This document shows positions 45,566 through 54,463 of a stretch of 64,000 nt of DNA, in pieces. A model generated the notes under the pieces. That model was not told where the DNA came from. It did not search any database and was given only the letters and a program-made list of their open reading frames with translations. This DNA comes from Acholeplasmataceae bacterium UBA2284 (GTDB lineage: Bacteria > Bacillota_I > Bacilli_A > Acholeplasmatales > Acholeplasmataceae): the NCBI GenBank assembly GCA_002345705.1, contig DDWO01000005.1, forward strand, positions 62,001 to 126,000, read 5' to 3'. How positions within the stretch are numbered: the first letter of the stretch is position 1; every line of letters begins with the position of its first letter. A program made the position numbers and the translations under genes.

Positions 45566-45738
45566 ATGAACCTCCTATGTAAGGTATTGTTTAACTTTAT
45601 CTTAGCACCTTTTTTTTGTTGTAGCAATATAACTTTGATTATATAATGTATAAAAATGATAAATATCAATAAAATATGACGATTATATCCAAAAAGTCAT
45701 TATAATATAAGTAAATATCGGTACTATAGGGAGGGTTT

Positions 45739-48018
45739 ATGGGTAGAACAAGATTGAAGTTTCTATTAATAGTATTTTTTGTATTGCTAATTGTTGGTTG
45801 TACAACCACAAAAGAAGTTACAATCCATTTTGATTCTCAAGGGGGAGAATCTATTGAAGATATAATTGCCATTGTTGGTGAAACCATAGAATCACCAACT
45901 GCAACAAGATTAGGTTATACCTTAGAAGGATGGTATACAAGTTCAGATGAAGGTGTTACTCTAGATGAAAAATGGATATTTGAATCTGATTTGATTAGTG
46001 AAGAAATAACACTATATGCAAATTGGGTAATCAATCAATATACGATTAGTTTTGTTACGAATGGCGGAACAGAAGTAGCTTCAATCACTCAAGACTATAA
46101 TTCAGATGTTTCAAAGCCAGAGAATCCAACTAAAGAAGAAAAGGAATTCTATGATTGGTATATAGATGAAGATTTTTCAACTCAATATGTATTTGATAAA
46201 ATGCCAGCGAATGATATTACACTTTATGCGAAATGGGTAGGTAATCAAACACTAATTGTTGGTGCACCAGATTTAAGTGGTAACTTTATGGCAGGATTTG
46301 GTACCAATGTATATGATCATTGGGTAAGAGAATTAATCAATGGATATAATACATATACAACAACACCACTTGGTGATGTTGTATTAAATGAAACAGTTGT
46401 CAAGACTTTAACTACTTCAGTAGATTCAGGAACTGGTAATAAGACATATACCTTCACACTTCATGAAGACCTATTATGGTCTGATAATGAACCATTAACA
46501 GCTAAAGACTTTGTTTTTTCAGTTCTTATGCAAGCATCAAAGGAATGGGCAAATGTGGGAGCAACTTCAATAGTGGGACAATCACTATATGGATACTCAG
46601 AATACAATTCTTCCTATCAATCAGCAGATCTTCGGTTTAAAGGTGTAAAGTTTCTCGGTGAATATAGTTTTTCATTAACAATCGATGGTTCAAAAACACC
46701 ATATTACTATGAAACATTATATGTCTCAGTCATTCCATATCCAATGCACGTTTTAGCTCCTGAAGGAACTACTATTGATTCGAATAGTGATGGAGCTAAG
46801 GTCGGTGCAGATAACTTTTCATTATTACCAATAGCTGCTGGTATTAGTGGATATCGCTATCAACCCTATGTATCAGCTGGACCATATAAGTTTGTAAGCT
46901 TTGCTAATCAAGTTGTTTCATTAGAAAAGGATGAAAACTTCAAAGGGAATTACTTAGGTAAAACTCCAGTCATTCAAAATATTGTTATTAAAAAAGTAGA
47001 TCAAGCAACAAATGTAGATCAAGTGATTAGTGGTGAAATTGATTTAGTTACTGGAGTTATAGAGAGTGCTAAGATATTTGATGCTAGTGCTGCTGGATCT
47101 GCAAGAACTCAATACTACTCACGTAATGGTTACTTTCTACTTGCTATGCAAGCTCATTTCGGGCCAACAACTGATTATAAAGTGCGTCAAGCAATTGCCT
47201 ATCTAACAGATCGGCAATATGTTGCAGACGCCTCTGCTGATGGCTTTGGTTCATATGTATATTCAGAATATAGTCAGTCACAATGGATGTATACGGAATC
47301 TAAAGATTGGATTAATGCAAATATAAATAAATATACATTCTCTATAGGTCAAGCAAATGCAGCTTTAGATTTATCAGCCTATAAGTATGAATCAAATGGG
47401 ACGACCCTATTTAATTCAACTTTAGCAACTTCAGGAAGTAATTACTTCCGACATAATGCAGCTGGTGAAAGACTTATTATAAGACATTTTGGTATTAATA
47501 ATGAAGTAACAAATTCGTTAAGAGATAAATATGAAATTAACATGCAGCTTGCTGGTATTAAGTATGAAATCACTATAGGTGACTATGCTACTTTATTAGA
47601 TCATTATTACTATTCATATGAATTAGAGCTTTCTGAAAAGAGATATCATATCTTTAATTTATCAACTAACTTTTCAGTGACCTTTGACCCATATTATTCG
47701 TGGCATTCAGATTGGCTAGGGACATGGAGAAATGCTCATCAATTAGAAGATTCTATAGCTCACCCTGCAGCACCACTATTAACAGGTGAAAAGACTCTTG
47801 ATGAATTAGTAATAGCATTGAGAAGAGTAAGTCCTGGCGATACAGCCACATATCTAGCATTATGGAGAGAATATCAACAGAGATGGAATAAGTTAATTCC
47901 AAATGTTCCTCTATATTCTAATCAATATTATGATGTGTTTGATGTAGAGCTTAAAGGCGTTGAAACAACACCGTTTTGGAGTTGGGCAGCAGCTATTAAT
48001 GATATGTATTTTGAATAA
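45739..48018 (+). CDS. Oligopeptide-type solute-binding lipoprotein fused to InlB repeats
   Basis: A 759-residue lipoprotein (lipobox IVGC, Cys21). Residues about 25-100 and 102-168 are two InlB/Flg_new repeats (YTLEGWYTSSDEGVTL, EFYDWYIDEDFSTQY, each ending in LYANW or LYAKW). From about 170 the protein is a family-5 extracellular solute-binding domain (SBP_bac_5): YTFTLHEDLLWSDNEPLTAKDFVFSV, AGPYKFVSF and DYKVRQAIAYLTDRQYV are typical of OppA/DppA. No permease or ATPase genes are adjacent, so it is an orphan binding protein or uses a distant transporter. The ribosome site GGGAGGG is well placed. Confidence 0.88.
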   Translation: MGRTRLKFLLIVFFVLLIVGCTTTKEVTIHFDSQGGESIEDIIAIVGETIESPTATRLGYTLEGWYTSSDEGVTLDEKWIFESDLISEEITLYANWVINQYTISFVTNGGTEVASITQDYNSDVSKPENPTKEEKEFYDWYIDEDFSTQYVFDKMPANDITLYAKWVGNQTLIVGAPDLSGNFMAGFGTNVYDHWVRELINGYNTYTTTPLGDVVLNETVVKTLTTSVDSGTGNKTYTFTLHEDLLWSDNEPLTAKDFVFSVLMQASKEWANVGATSIVGQSLYGYSEYNSSYQSADLRFKGVKFLGEYSFSLTIDGSKTPYYYETLYVSVIPYPMHVLAPEGTTIDSNSDGAKVGADNFSLLPIAAGISGYRYQPYVSAGPYKFVSFANQVVSLEKDENFKGNYLGKTPVIQNIVIKKVDQATNVDQVISGEIDLVTGVIESAKIFDASAAGSARTQYYSRNGYFLLAMQAHFGPTTDYKVRQAIAYLTDRQYVADASADGFGSYVYSEYSQSQWMYTESKDWINANINKYTFSIGQANAALDLSAYKYESNGTTLFNSTLATSGSNYFRHNAAGERLIIRHFGINNEVTNSLRDKYEINMQLAGIKYEITIGDYATLLDHYYYSYELELSEKRYHIFNLSTNFSVTFDPYYSWHSDWLGTWRNAHQLEDSIAHPAAPLLTGEKTLDELVIALRRVSPGDTATYLALWREYQQRWNKLIPNVPLYSNQYYDVFDVELKGVETTPFWSWAAAINDMYFE

Positions 48019-48080
48019 GATTTCACTTTAAAAGTTCAAGAGCATAAGAAAATTTCAATAAAAAAATTGGGGGGATTTTT

Positions 48081-48374
48081 TTGGTAACTAATGATAAGAA
48101 TCAAATGTATAATGTATTAAATCTGTTTTTATCTTTTGTCTATGTTGTCATCAGCTTCGTATTAATTTTAAATAGCTATCATTCAGGGATTCTATTTTCA
48201 GTAGTTGTGTTTTTTATTTTCATATTGATCTCAGTATTCTTATCAATTTATGATTTAAAGTATGATAGAAAATATTGTAGTAACCTTTTGATATTCCTAC
48301 TTTTTCATTGTTTTGCATTGGTTGCATTCATATACTCTATATACACCATTATAAATATAAGAATATTTTACTAA
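48081..48374 (+). CDS. Small membrane protein with TTG start
   Basis: A 97-residue protein with three hydrophobic stretches (about 12-31, 36-55 and 69-92). A GGGGGG tract six bases before TTG 48081 supports the start. No family recognised. It is followed by another small membrane gene. Confidence 0.6.
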   Translation: MVTNDKNQMYNVLNLFLSFVYVVISFVLILNSYHSGILFSVVVFFIFILISVFLSIYDLKYDRKYCSNLLIFLLFHCFALVAFIYSIYTIINIRIFY

Positions 48375-48482
48375 TAAAAAAAGCAATGTAGATTTAGCTG
48401 CAATAACAATTTGAAAAGAACGAAACCTAGAAGATAAAAGGTCTTATAAATTTTTAAGTAACGGATAACATGGGGGTATATT

Positions 48483-48656
48483 ATGAGTAATAAAGTGAAT
48501 TTAGTAGTTATGTTCATAGGTCTTGCTATTATGATTGTGATATCAATCAATGCCATAGTAGATAGCTTTGCAACAGATATGACATCTTCAATACCACCTA
48601 CAGTTTTAGGTGCGGCTTTATTTATTGCAGGTTATATTAAATACGACAAAAAATAA
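48483..48656 (+). CDS. 57-residue membrane microprotein
   Basis: ATG 48483 follows a GGGGG tract at seven bases, and the frame runs 57 codons to TAA. The product has two hydrophobic helices (VNLVVMFIGLAIMIVISI and VLGAALFIAGYI) joined by a short polar turn, and ends KYDKK. The ribosome-site style matches its neighbours and a terminator follows 20 bases later, so I regard it as a genuine gene. Function unknown. Confidence 0.6.
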   Translation: MSNKVNLVVMFIGLAIMIVISINAIVDSFATDMTSSIPPTVLGAALFIAGYIKYDKK

Positions 48657-48676
48657 GATAGTAAAAAATTAATGCG

Positions 48677-48718
48677 AAAGACTATATTCAGTCATGGAGT
48701 ATAGTCTTTCTTGTTTTT
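48677..48718 (+). terminator. Intrinsic terminator
   Basis: A 10-bp perfect stem AAAGACTATA / TATAGTCTTT with a 13-base loop and a T-rich tail. Confidence 0.75.
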
Positions 48719-48765
48719 GTAGAGCACATACATGTTATATAGTATAATGAGACTGGTGATTAAAT

Positions 48766-49557
48766 ATGAAACTCGTAGTTGCAGATTTAGACGGAACGTT
48801 AATCCATAGTAAAGGATTTACAAAGGAAACATTAAAAACAGTAAAAAAACTCCATGAAAAGGGAGTTATTTTTACTATAGCTACAGGAAGACATATCCTT
48901 ACAGCTAAGAAATATATAGATGAGATAGATATTCAACATCCCGTGATTTATAGTAATGGGGCATATATTTATGATCATAAAAATCAAAAGGTCATCCATC
49001 AAGCACTTATAGATAAGAAAACAGCACTAAAAACCATGGAAGTATGCGAGAGTAATAATTTGGACTTTATTCTGTACACTGTTGATCATGTTTACGCAAC
49101 TAAGAAAGCTAGAGATAATTTAATCTCTATGATTGGCAAGTATGACATAGAAGTTCTTAGTGAAAATGAGCTTAAGTCAAGTGTGAAAAATGGAGCAATC
49201 AAAATTCTTGTTTTTGATAGTGATGTAGAACGTATTAAAGAAGCTAGAATTATCTTAAGTCAAATTCATGGTGTTTATCTCTTGCAGAGTTCAAAAAATT
49301 ATTTAGATATAGGACATCACTCTGTTAATAAAGGAAGCGCATTATCCATATTAGCAAAGTACTTAAATGTATCACTTGAAGACACTATGGCAATAGGAGA
49401 TCAAGAAAACGATATAAAGATGATTCAAGTAGCTGGGGTTGGAGTTGCGATGGGGGATGGAAATCCTCTATTAAAGGATGAAGCTGATTATATAACAAAA
49501 CCATTTGATGAAGATGGGTTTTCATATGCAGTTGAAAAATATATTTATAAAGAGTAA
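48766..49557 (+). CDS. Cof-type HAD phosphatase
   Basis: A 263-residue IIB-type HAD hydrolase. Motif I is VADLDGTLIHS, motif II is in TIATGRH, motif III Lys is in VNKGSAL, and motif IV is AIGDQENDIKMI. The C2b cap lies between. YidA/Cof relatives dephosphorylate sugar phosphates, nucleotides or vitamin precursors; the substrate is not readable. A -10 TATAAT is at 48743-48748. Ends at TAA with no obvious downstream partner. Confidence 0.9.
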   Translation: MKLVVADLDGTLIHSKGFTKETLKTVKKLHEKGVIFTIATGRHILTAKKYIDEIDIQHPVIYSNGAYIYDHKNQKVIHQALIDKKTALKTMEVCESNNLDFILYTVDHVYATKKARDNLISMIGKYDIEVLSENELKSSVKNGAIKILVFDSDVERIKEARIILSQIHGVYLLQSSKNYLDIGHHSVNKGSALSILAKYLNVSLEDTMAIGDQENDIKMIQVAGVGVAMGDGNPLLKDEADYITKPFDEDGFSYAVEKYIYKE

Positions 49558-49652
49558 TCATCAAATCATCAGAGTATCATCATTATTTTAAAGAGTATCA
49601 CTATAAGTTAAACATCTTTATCATATAATGAATATATATGGGGGATGATTAT

Positions 49653-50801
49653 ATGTTTAAAGACAAACTGAGAAAATTACGTGAAGATAAAGGCTTAACA
49701 CAGCAAGAGCTTGCTAACCTTTTATTTGTTACAAGATCTGCTGTAGCCAAATGGGAACAAGGTAGAGGAATACCGAATCCGGATAGCTTAGATGCTATCA
49801 CGGATTTTTTTGCTATTGAGAAAAAGGAATTGTTAAGTGAACAAGATGCAATGGAGGTGATTTATACCATTCAAAACGCTTCTATTAGTGAGCGTAAACA
49901 AAACATGATATTAATCAGCATACTTTCTATCTTACTGATTGTCTTAGCATCAGCAACCGCGCTACCTAGGTTTTTAAGCAAAGAAAGATATTATGAAAAT
50001 CAATTCTTCACACAAGCACAATTAGATTACTTTTCACTTTCAAACTTAAAAGAAATTGAACATAGCGGTAAACATCTAACATCATCAATGGATAGTTATT
50101 ATGCAATACTAGATGATGATATAGATATTGAGGAGTACGCAAACTATATTTTCGAGTATTTGCAAAATAGCCCCCATATATCCTTTGTTGGTTTTGATAT
50201 CGAAAGAACAACAATGAAATATGAAGAAACCAATAAAGTATATATAGCACCATCCAATCATATCAATGATTACAAACAAGGGTTATTTAGATATGAGTTT
50301 TATTATATAGATTTTCTTGAATCCAATCGAGATCTTCAATCACCTATTCCATTTAAATCCATATCGATATCAAGTACGAATGGTGTATCATACTACATTA
50401 AGAATGAGTCTTATAACTTTAGTATGCATTTAAGGGACACAGTAAGTAATAGCAGTAAAGAGTATTATTTATTGGATGAGATTTACGATTTTAATATAAT
50501 TAATGTAACAACAGATAACATTACCGATTATTTTGACATAGAGATTATGACTGATGAGTATATAAAAGAATACTTTATAGTTGTATTTAGGTATAAGCAA
50601 TACTTTGTTCATGCAAATATTGAGTTTGATATTGTTATAGGATATGAAGATCAAGTGTTTGAAGAACATCAAGTTATTAAGAAGGGGTATGACTGGAGTA
50701 CTTACATATTTATCTATGAGAATATAATGGGTTGGGATGAGGAAAAGATTGAAATTATTAGCTATGAAGTGAGCCACGGAGATTTGTGGATTTCGGAGTG
50801 A
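49653..50801 (+). CDS. Membrane-anchored XRE regulator
   Basis: A 382-residue protein. The N-terminal HTH_3 domain (about 4-65: KLRKLREDKGLTQQELANLLFVTRSAVAKWEQGRGIP) is canonical. It is followed by one transmembrane helix (about 83-105: MILISILSILLIVLASATAL) and a 275-residue extracytoplasmic domain rich in Tyr, Asp, Ile and Asn with no recognised motif. This layout suggests a one-component sensor that carries signal from outside to DNA directly. The start is ATG 49653 after GGGGGA; the opening ATG at 49638 lies in front of that site. A TATAAT is at 49624-49629. Its targets are unknown. Confidence 0.82.
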   Translation: MFKDKLRKLREDKGLTQQELANLLFVTRSAVAKWEQGRGIPNPDSLDAITDFFAIEKKELLSEQDAMEVIYTIQNASISERKQNMILISILSILLIVLASATALPRFLSKERYYENQFFTQAQLDYFSLSNLKEIEHSGKHLTSSMDSYYAILDDDIDIEEYANYIFEYLQNSPHISFVGFDIERTTMKYEETNKVYIAPSNHINDYKQGLFRYEFYYIDFLESNRDLQSPIPFKSISISSTNGVSYYIKNESYNFSMHLRDTVSNSSKEYYLLDEIYDFNIINVTTDNITDYFDIEIMTDEYIKEYFIVVFRYKQYFVHANIEFDIVIGYEDQVFEEHQVIKKGYDWSTYIFIYENIMGWDEEKIEIISYEVSHGDLWISE

Positions 50802-50872
50802 ATTTTATTTTATTTCAAGATTGACTTAATGCTTGAATAATAAAAGAAAAAGCAGTTAAAAGTGGTTAAAGA

Positions 50873-50906
50873 TGCCCGTTTTTAGATAAAAATGGGTATT
50901 TTGTTT
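50873..50906 (+). terminator. Terminator-like hairpin
   Basis: TGCCCGTTTTT / AAAAATGGGTA stem with two G-T pairs, loop AGAT, followed by TTTTGTTT. Confidence 0.5.
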
Positions 50907-51013
50907 ATAAAAATGTCATTATAGGACATATACGCCCTGTTTTTATTCAATTAAAACAAATATAATGTATTATGAGATGATGTAATTTTCGATACAAGGG
51001 GATAATTAAAAGT

Positions 51014-51085
51014 ATGAAGTTTAGTGTTTTTCTTCATAATATGGTAAGAGAGATAATTTTTCTAGAGTGTGTGAGTTGGAGCTAG
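51014..51085 (+). CDS. Possible 23-codon leader peptide
   Basis: ATG 51014 with AAGGGG about 13 bases upstream reads 23 codons to TAG (starts MKFSVFLHNMV). It could be a leader ORF of the Abi/HEPN gene or chance; coding signal is weak at this length. Confidence 0.2.
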   Translation: MKFSVFLHNMVREIIFLECVSWS

Positions 51086-51148
51086 TATAGATTAGTAAAC
51101 ACGAGCAGCATGACTCATACTTTATGGAAAGATTAAAGGATGAATAAT

Positions 51149-51814
51149 ATGATAAAATTCAGAAGTGAAATTGAAAAATTTGATTTTAATAAGTATAAAA
51201 CAATTAGAGGTGAGGGCACGTATCAAATAGTTGAAGATATTCTCAAACTATTAATCCAACGTGACGAAATCCTCTATCATGACTTTAGTGGTTTTATAAG
51301 ATATGACAAAAGATTAAGAGATTTGCTATATGTTTATTTGGGGACATTTGAGGAATACCTTAGAAATCTTGTCTTTAAAAAGATTGACTATAAAGGGAGC
51401 AAAGAGATAAAAAGAATAGATGAAAAAAATATTAGTATGTTTGAACCATCACAAAACTATGGCATAAATTTTTATAAGAATTCAATTTTTGATTTTGGAA
51501 GCCTTATAAGAATCATCAAACACTTTTCAGCAGTAATGAATTTGGAAAATCTTGACAAGGATTTTATACAAAAACTAGAGAATATTAGACAATTAAGAAA
51601 TAAAGTGATGCATCATTCGGTTGTATTAATAAATCCATTGTCATGTAATACGATTTTAGAGGTGAAAAATCATATGAATATCATGTCAAATTGGATATCT
51701 TCACTGCATGATTTGCTACCAAAAGATTGGCAAATAGGATTTAAAAATGAATTGTTAAAGTTGAAGTATGGTCGAGATAATACAACACTCACAGAATATT
51801 GCGTGGAGATATAA
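51149..51814 (+). CDS. Abi-like HEPN-domain protein (candidate RNase toxin)
   Basis: A 221-residue helical protein. The segment YDKRLRDLLYVYLGTFEEYLRN (about 52-73) follows the Abi_2/AbiD/AbiF pattern. IRQLRNKVMHHSVV gives the HEPN catalytic Rx4H motif (Arg150, His155). HEPN proteins are metal-independent RNases that arrest the cell on phage infection. The start is ATG 51149 with AAAGGA eight bases upstream; an ATG nine bases earlier is too close to it. Two bases after its stop the nucleotidyltransferase gene begins, as in HEPN-MNT modules. Toxin role is inferred. Confidence 0.72.
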   Translation: MIKFRSEIEKFDFNKYKTIRGEGTYQIVEDILKLLIQRDEILYHDFSGFIRYDKRLRDLLYVYLGTFEEYLRNLVFKKIDYKGSKEIKRIDEKNISMFEPSQNYGINFYKNSIFDFGSLIRIIKHFSAVMNLENLDKDFIQKLENIRQLRNKVMHHSVVLINPLSCNTILEVKNHMNIMSNWISSLHDLLPKDWQIGFKNELLKLKYGRDNTTLTEYCVEI

Positions 51815-51816
51815 TT

Positions 51817-52425
51817 ATGATGAACTATGTTAATAAAAAAGAACTACAACCGTATAAAGATCTGTTTAATGAAGGAATGATATTTATGCATGAAAAAATT
51901 GATGAATATAAATATAACTATCGATTAGTTGGAAGCGCAAAAAGAAATTTAGTCATAGAACATCACAATAAAGGTTTTGATTTAGACTATCAAATAATTT
52001 TTTGCGAGTCTATTCAACCTAAAAGCTCAAGGGAACTTATTGAAATAAAAAACAGATTCAGAAATATATTCAATGAGTTCTTTGTCAATAAAGGTTACAA
52101 TTATGCGGATGATTCTACATCAGCAATAACTATAAAATATCCAGATGACTCAAAAATTATTAATAGTTACGATGTAGTTCTATTAAGTCCAGAAAATGAT
52201 GGGTATTACGTTTTTAAATACCAAAATGAAGAAAAAACTATCATGAGTCTTGCGAAAGTAAAGAATAGTCTTGGTTTTCAAAAGAATTATAAAAAGATCA
52301 AAGGTAATGATATGTGGTCGTTGTTAAGAGAAAAGTATAGATTTAAGAAAAACAATAATATAAAGCAGAAAAAATCGTTTAGTTTACTCATTGAAGCGGT
52401 CAATGAAACCATAGATACATTATAA
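51817..52425 (+). CDS. Nucleotidyltransferase-fold protein (candidate MNT partner)
   Basis: A 203-residue protein with the polymerase-beta-type nucleotidyltransferase signature: GS at 39-40 (LVGSAKRNL), then FDLDYQII giving the DxD metal pair (Asp55, Asp57), and a third acidic candidate in SYDVVLLS (Asp119). In HEPN-MNT toxin-antitoxin pairs the MNT protein neutralises the HEPN RNase, in some cases by AMPylating it. The size is larger than minimal MntA (about 100-140 residues), so an OAS-like or Abi-type transferase is an alternative. GGAG lies eight bases before ATG 51817. Confidence 0.68.
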   Translation: MMNYVNKKELQPYKDLFNEGMIFMHEKIDEYKYNYRLVGSAKRNLVIEHHNKGFDLDYQIIFCESIQPKSSRELIEIKNRFRNIFNEFFVNKGYNYADDSTSAITIKYPDDSKIINSYDVVLLSPENDGYYVFKYQNEEKTIMSLAKVKNSLGFQKNYKKIKGNDMWSLLREKYRFKKNNNIKQKKSFSLLIEAVNETIDTL

Positions 52426-52528
52426 TTCTTTTTAAAATTCACTTGAATTGTTTATAAACATAGGAAATATAAAGAAATAAGAACATAATTGATTTTAAAT
52501 AAGAATCACAAGTACTGTGGAGGTTTCT

Positions 52529-54268
52529 GTGAATAGTGTAATTAGACCAAGTATATCTAAAATCAATGTTGATACATATGTTAATTCTAATGAATATACT
52601 ATGTATGCCATAAATGATGTTTTTGATTCATTTCTACATTATATAGATATGACTATATCGAGCAAGACGGAAAAAGTAATATATAACAGAAGTGGAGATG
52701 TTCATTGCTTTGTTTATAATTATGGTAATCAAGTTGATTGGAAAGATTTGGTTGAAGAAATAATTGGTAAGAAAACTCAGGATGAATTGTTTTTTTTCAC
52801 TAAATACCCATCATTCATCCTAATTATTAATTTGGATGAAAATATTTATTGTATAACTGGAGGATTAGCTAACCATTTAATTTCTGATTTCAAAGACAAA
52901 GTATTTGGAGTCAATTTGATATGCAAAATTGTAGAACCGACCGATGAAATAATAAGATATATAGCAGATAAGCGTGTTTATGGAAGAATTAACTCTTCCC
53001 GTATTACCAATAGAACTGCAAGTAATTTCTATAGTGAGAGAAATTATGAATCCATATTTAGCGAATTTGGAACGATAATAAAGAATCAAATACAAGAACG
53101 ACTTGGAATTAGCATACAGAAAGATAACGATGGAAATGAAGTGGAAAAAGGTGTTTTAGTAAATTTCGGTTCAACAATTCGTATAGGAAAACCGTCAACA
53201 ATACAGGAAATTTTGGATATCACAAGAAAAATCAATGAATTAATGGATGACAGCATTCCATTTAAGTTTGTGATTAATTTCCTTGTTCCAGTTGATAGAA
53301 TAGGGATAAAACAGTCAGATGTCTTTGATGAGTTTTATAAAAATATCATTATCCATCCAGATAATTTGAATATTGGTTACAATTTTGAACTGAATAATTT
53401 GATTGATATCGAAAGATTTAGAAACAACAATAATAAAAATATTGATTCGAAATTCTTAGAAAAATATTCAATCAAATCAATGAATAGTTTAAATGATTTG
53501 CGAAATTTATTAGTTAATCATATAACTGAAAACAAAAGTATTGGGATTATTAATAATTATTATTTTAAGTTTGAGTCTGGAGAATATGAGAAAAACAAAG
53601 TGAGAATCAAAGATTTACTAGATCAGGAGTATTTATACAAAAATGAAATTCAAGTATATTTAATTGAAGGAGTTTGGTATAGATTTCTTGGCGAATATGT
53701 AGGTTATTTAGATAATGAGTTCAAAAAATTGTTTGATGACTCAGCAATAATTTGTGAAAAAATTTTCGGAGTAGGTGAGATAGATATCGATTTTAAATCA
53801 TTTACAAACGAGGAACTTCTCAAGAAGAAAATTAAAACAAGTGAGAATTTATTAGATTCAGATATGAAATATATAAAATCTGTGGAAATAGCAGATGCAA
53901 TTTATTTGAAAGATAATAGTATTTATTTGCTGCATAATAAGACTAAATTTGATGGAGCTAAAATTAGGGATATTACAGGTCAAATTAGCACTTCAGCAAA
54001 ATTTTTATCAACTGCACGTAGTAATGATGTTACTCTAGCAAAGGATATGAATGACTATATTGCGAAATTACGCATAGCCAATCCACAAAAAAATGAAATA
54101 GTTGATGAATTTGAAAGGTTGTTACGTGATTCATCATCGTCAGTCACTTACATGGCTTCATTTACTTCTAAAGTGGAAAGAGATACAAAATCGAACTATG
54201 TGAAATATTTACTTTACATTACAAAGAAACATCTTAGGTTGAATAATTATAATTTTTTTATTAATTAA
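52529..54268 (+). CDS. DUF6119/TIGR04141-like 'sporadically distributed' protein
   Basis: A 579-residue soluble protein with no membrane segment. The region SFILIINLDENIYCITGGLANHLISDFKDKVFGVNLICKI is followed by TNRTASNFYSERNYESIF, in the order seen in TIGR04141/DUF6119 proteins ('fai.FG.g ... FGl...ln' then an Arg/Thr-rich stretch). I assign it tentatively to that family, whose function is unknown and which is patchily spread in accessory DNA. The start is GTG 52529, five bases after GGAGG. Monocistronic, between the HEPN-NTase pair and Hachiman. It could be an independent defence gene. Confidence 0.5.
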   Translation: MNSVIRPSISKINVDTYVNSNEYTMYAINDVFDSFLHYIDMTISSKTEKVIYNRSGDVHCFVYNYGNQVDWKDLVEEIIGKKTQDELFFFTKYPSFILIINLDENIYCITGGLANHLISDFKDKVFGVNLICKIVEPTDEIIRYIADKRVYGRINSSRITNRTASNFYSERNYESIFSEFGTIIKNQIQERLGISIQKDNDGNEVEKGVLVNFGSTIRIGKPSTIQEILDITRKINELMDDSIPFKFVINFLVPVDRIGIKQSDVFDEFYKNIIIHPDNLNIGYNFELNNLIDIERFRNNNNKNIDSKFLEKYSIKSMNSLNDLRNLLVNHITENKSIGIINNYYFKFESGEYEKNKVRIKDLLDQEYLYKNEIQVYLIEGVWYRFLGEYVGYLDNEFKKLFDDSAIICEKIFGVGEIDIDFKSFTNEELLKKKIKTSENLLDSDMKYIKSVEIADAIYLKDNSIYLLHNKTKFDGAKIRDITGQISTSAKFLSTARSNDVTLAKDMNDYIAKLRIANPQKNEIVDEFERLLRDSSSSVTYMASFTSKVERDTKSNYVKYLLYITKKHLRLNNYNFFIN

Positions 54269-54463
54269 ATAGACTTATTAGTTGAGTAAAGCATTGTAAT
54301 TCTTTTTACCATATTGATGTTTCTGACAGGAATATGGATGGTTTGAAACAGTTGATAAAAACATCTTGTCAGTTTATAGTAGCAAGAAAGATTTACAAAA
54401 TAATGTCTAAAAGCAGAAAATAATAATAGATACAATCTATACGAAGAAAGGAACTATATAGTA

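Larger units (their letters stand above)
50802..51148 (+). other. A/T-rich intergenic spacer before the defence island
   Basis: About 350 bases without a convincing long gene. It holds the terminator-like hairpin at 50873-50906 and a possible 23-codon ORF at 51014-51085. Candidate -10-like A/T stretches occur (for example TATAATG near 50962), but no clear -35. It separates the membrane-anchored XRE gene from the Abi/HEPN gene and marks the left limit of the defence cluster. Confidence 0.5.

Noticed and set aside
51140..51148. ATG at 51140 as the start of the Abi/HEPN gene
   Set aside because: The AAAGGA ribosome site ends at the first base of this codon; ATG 51149 has proper spacing.
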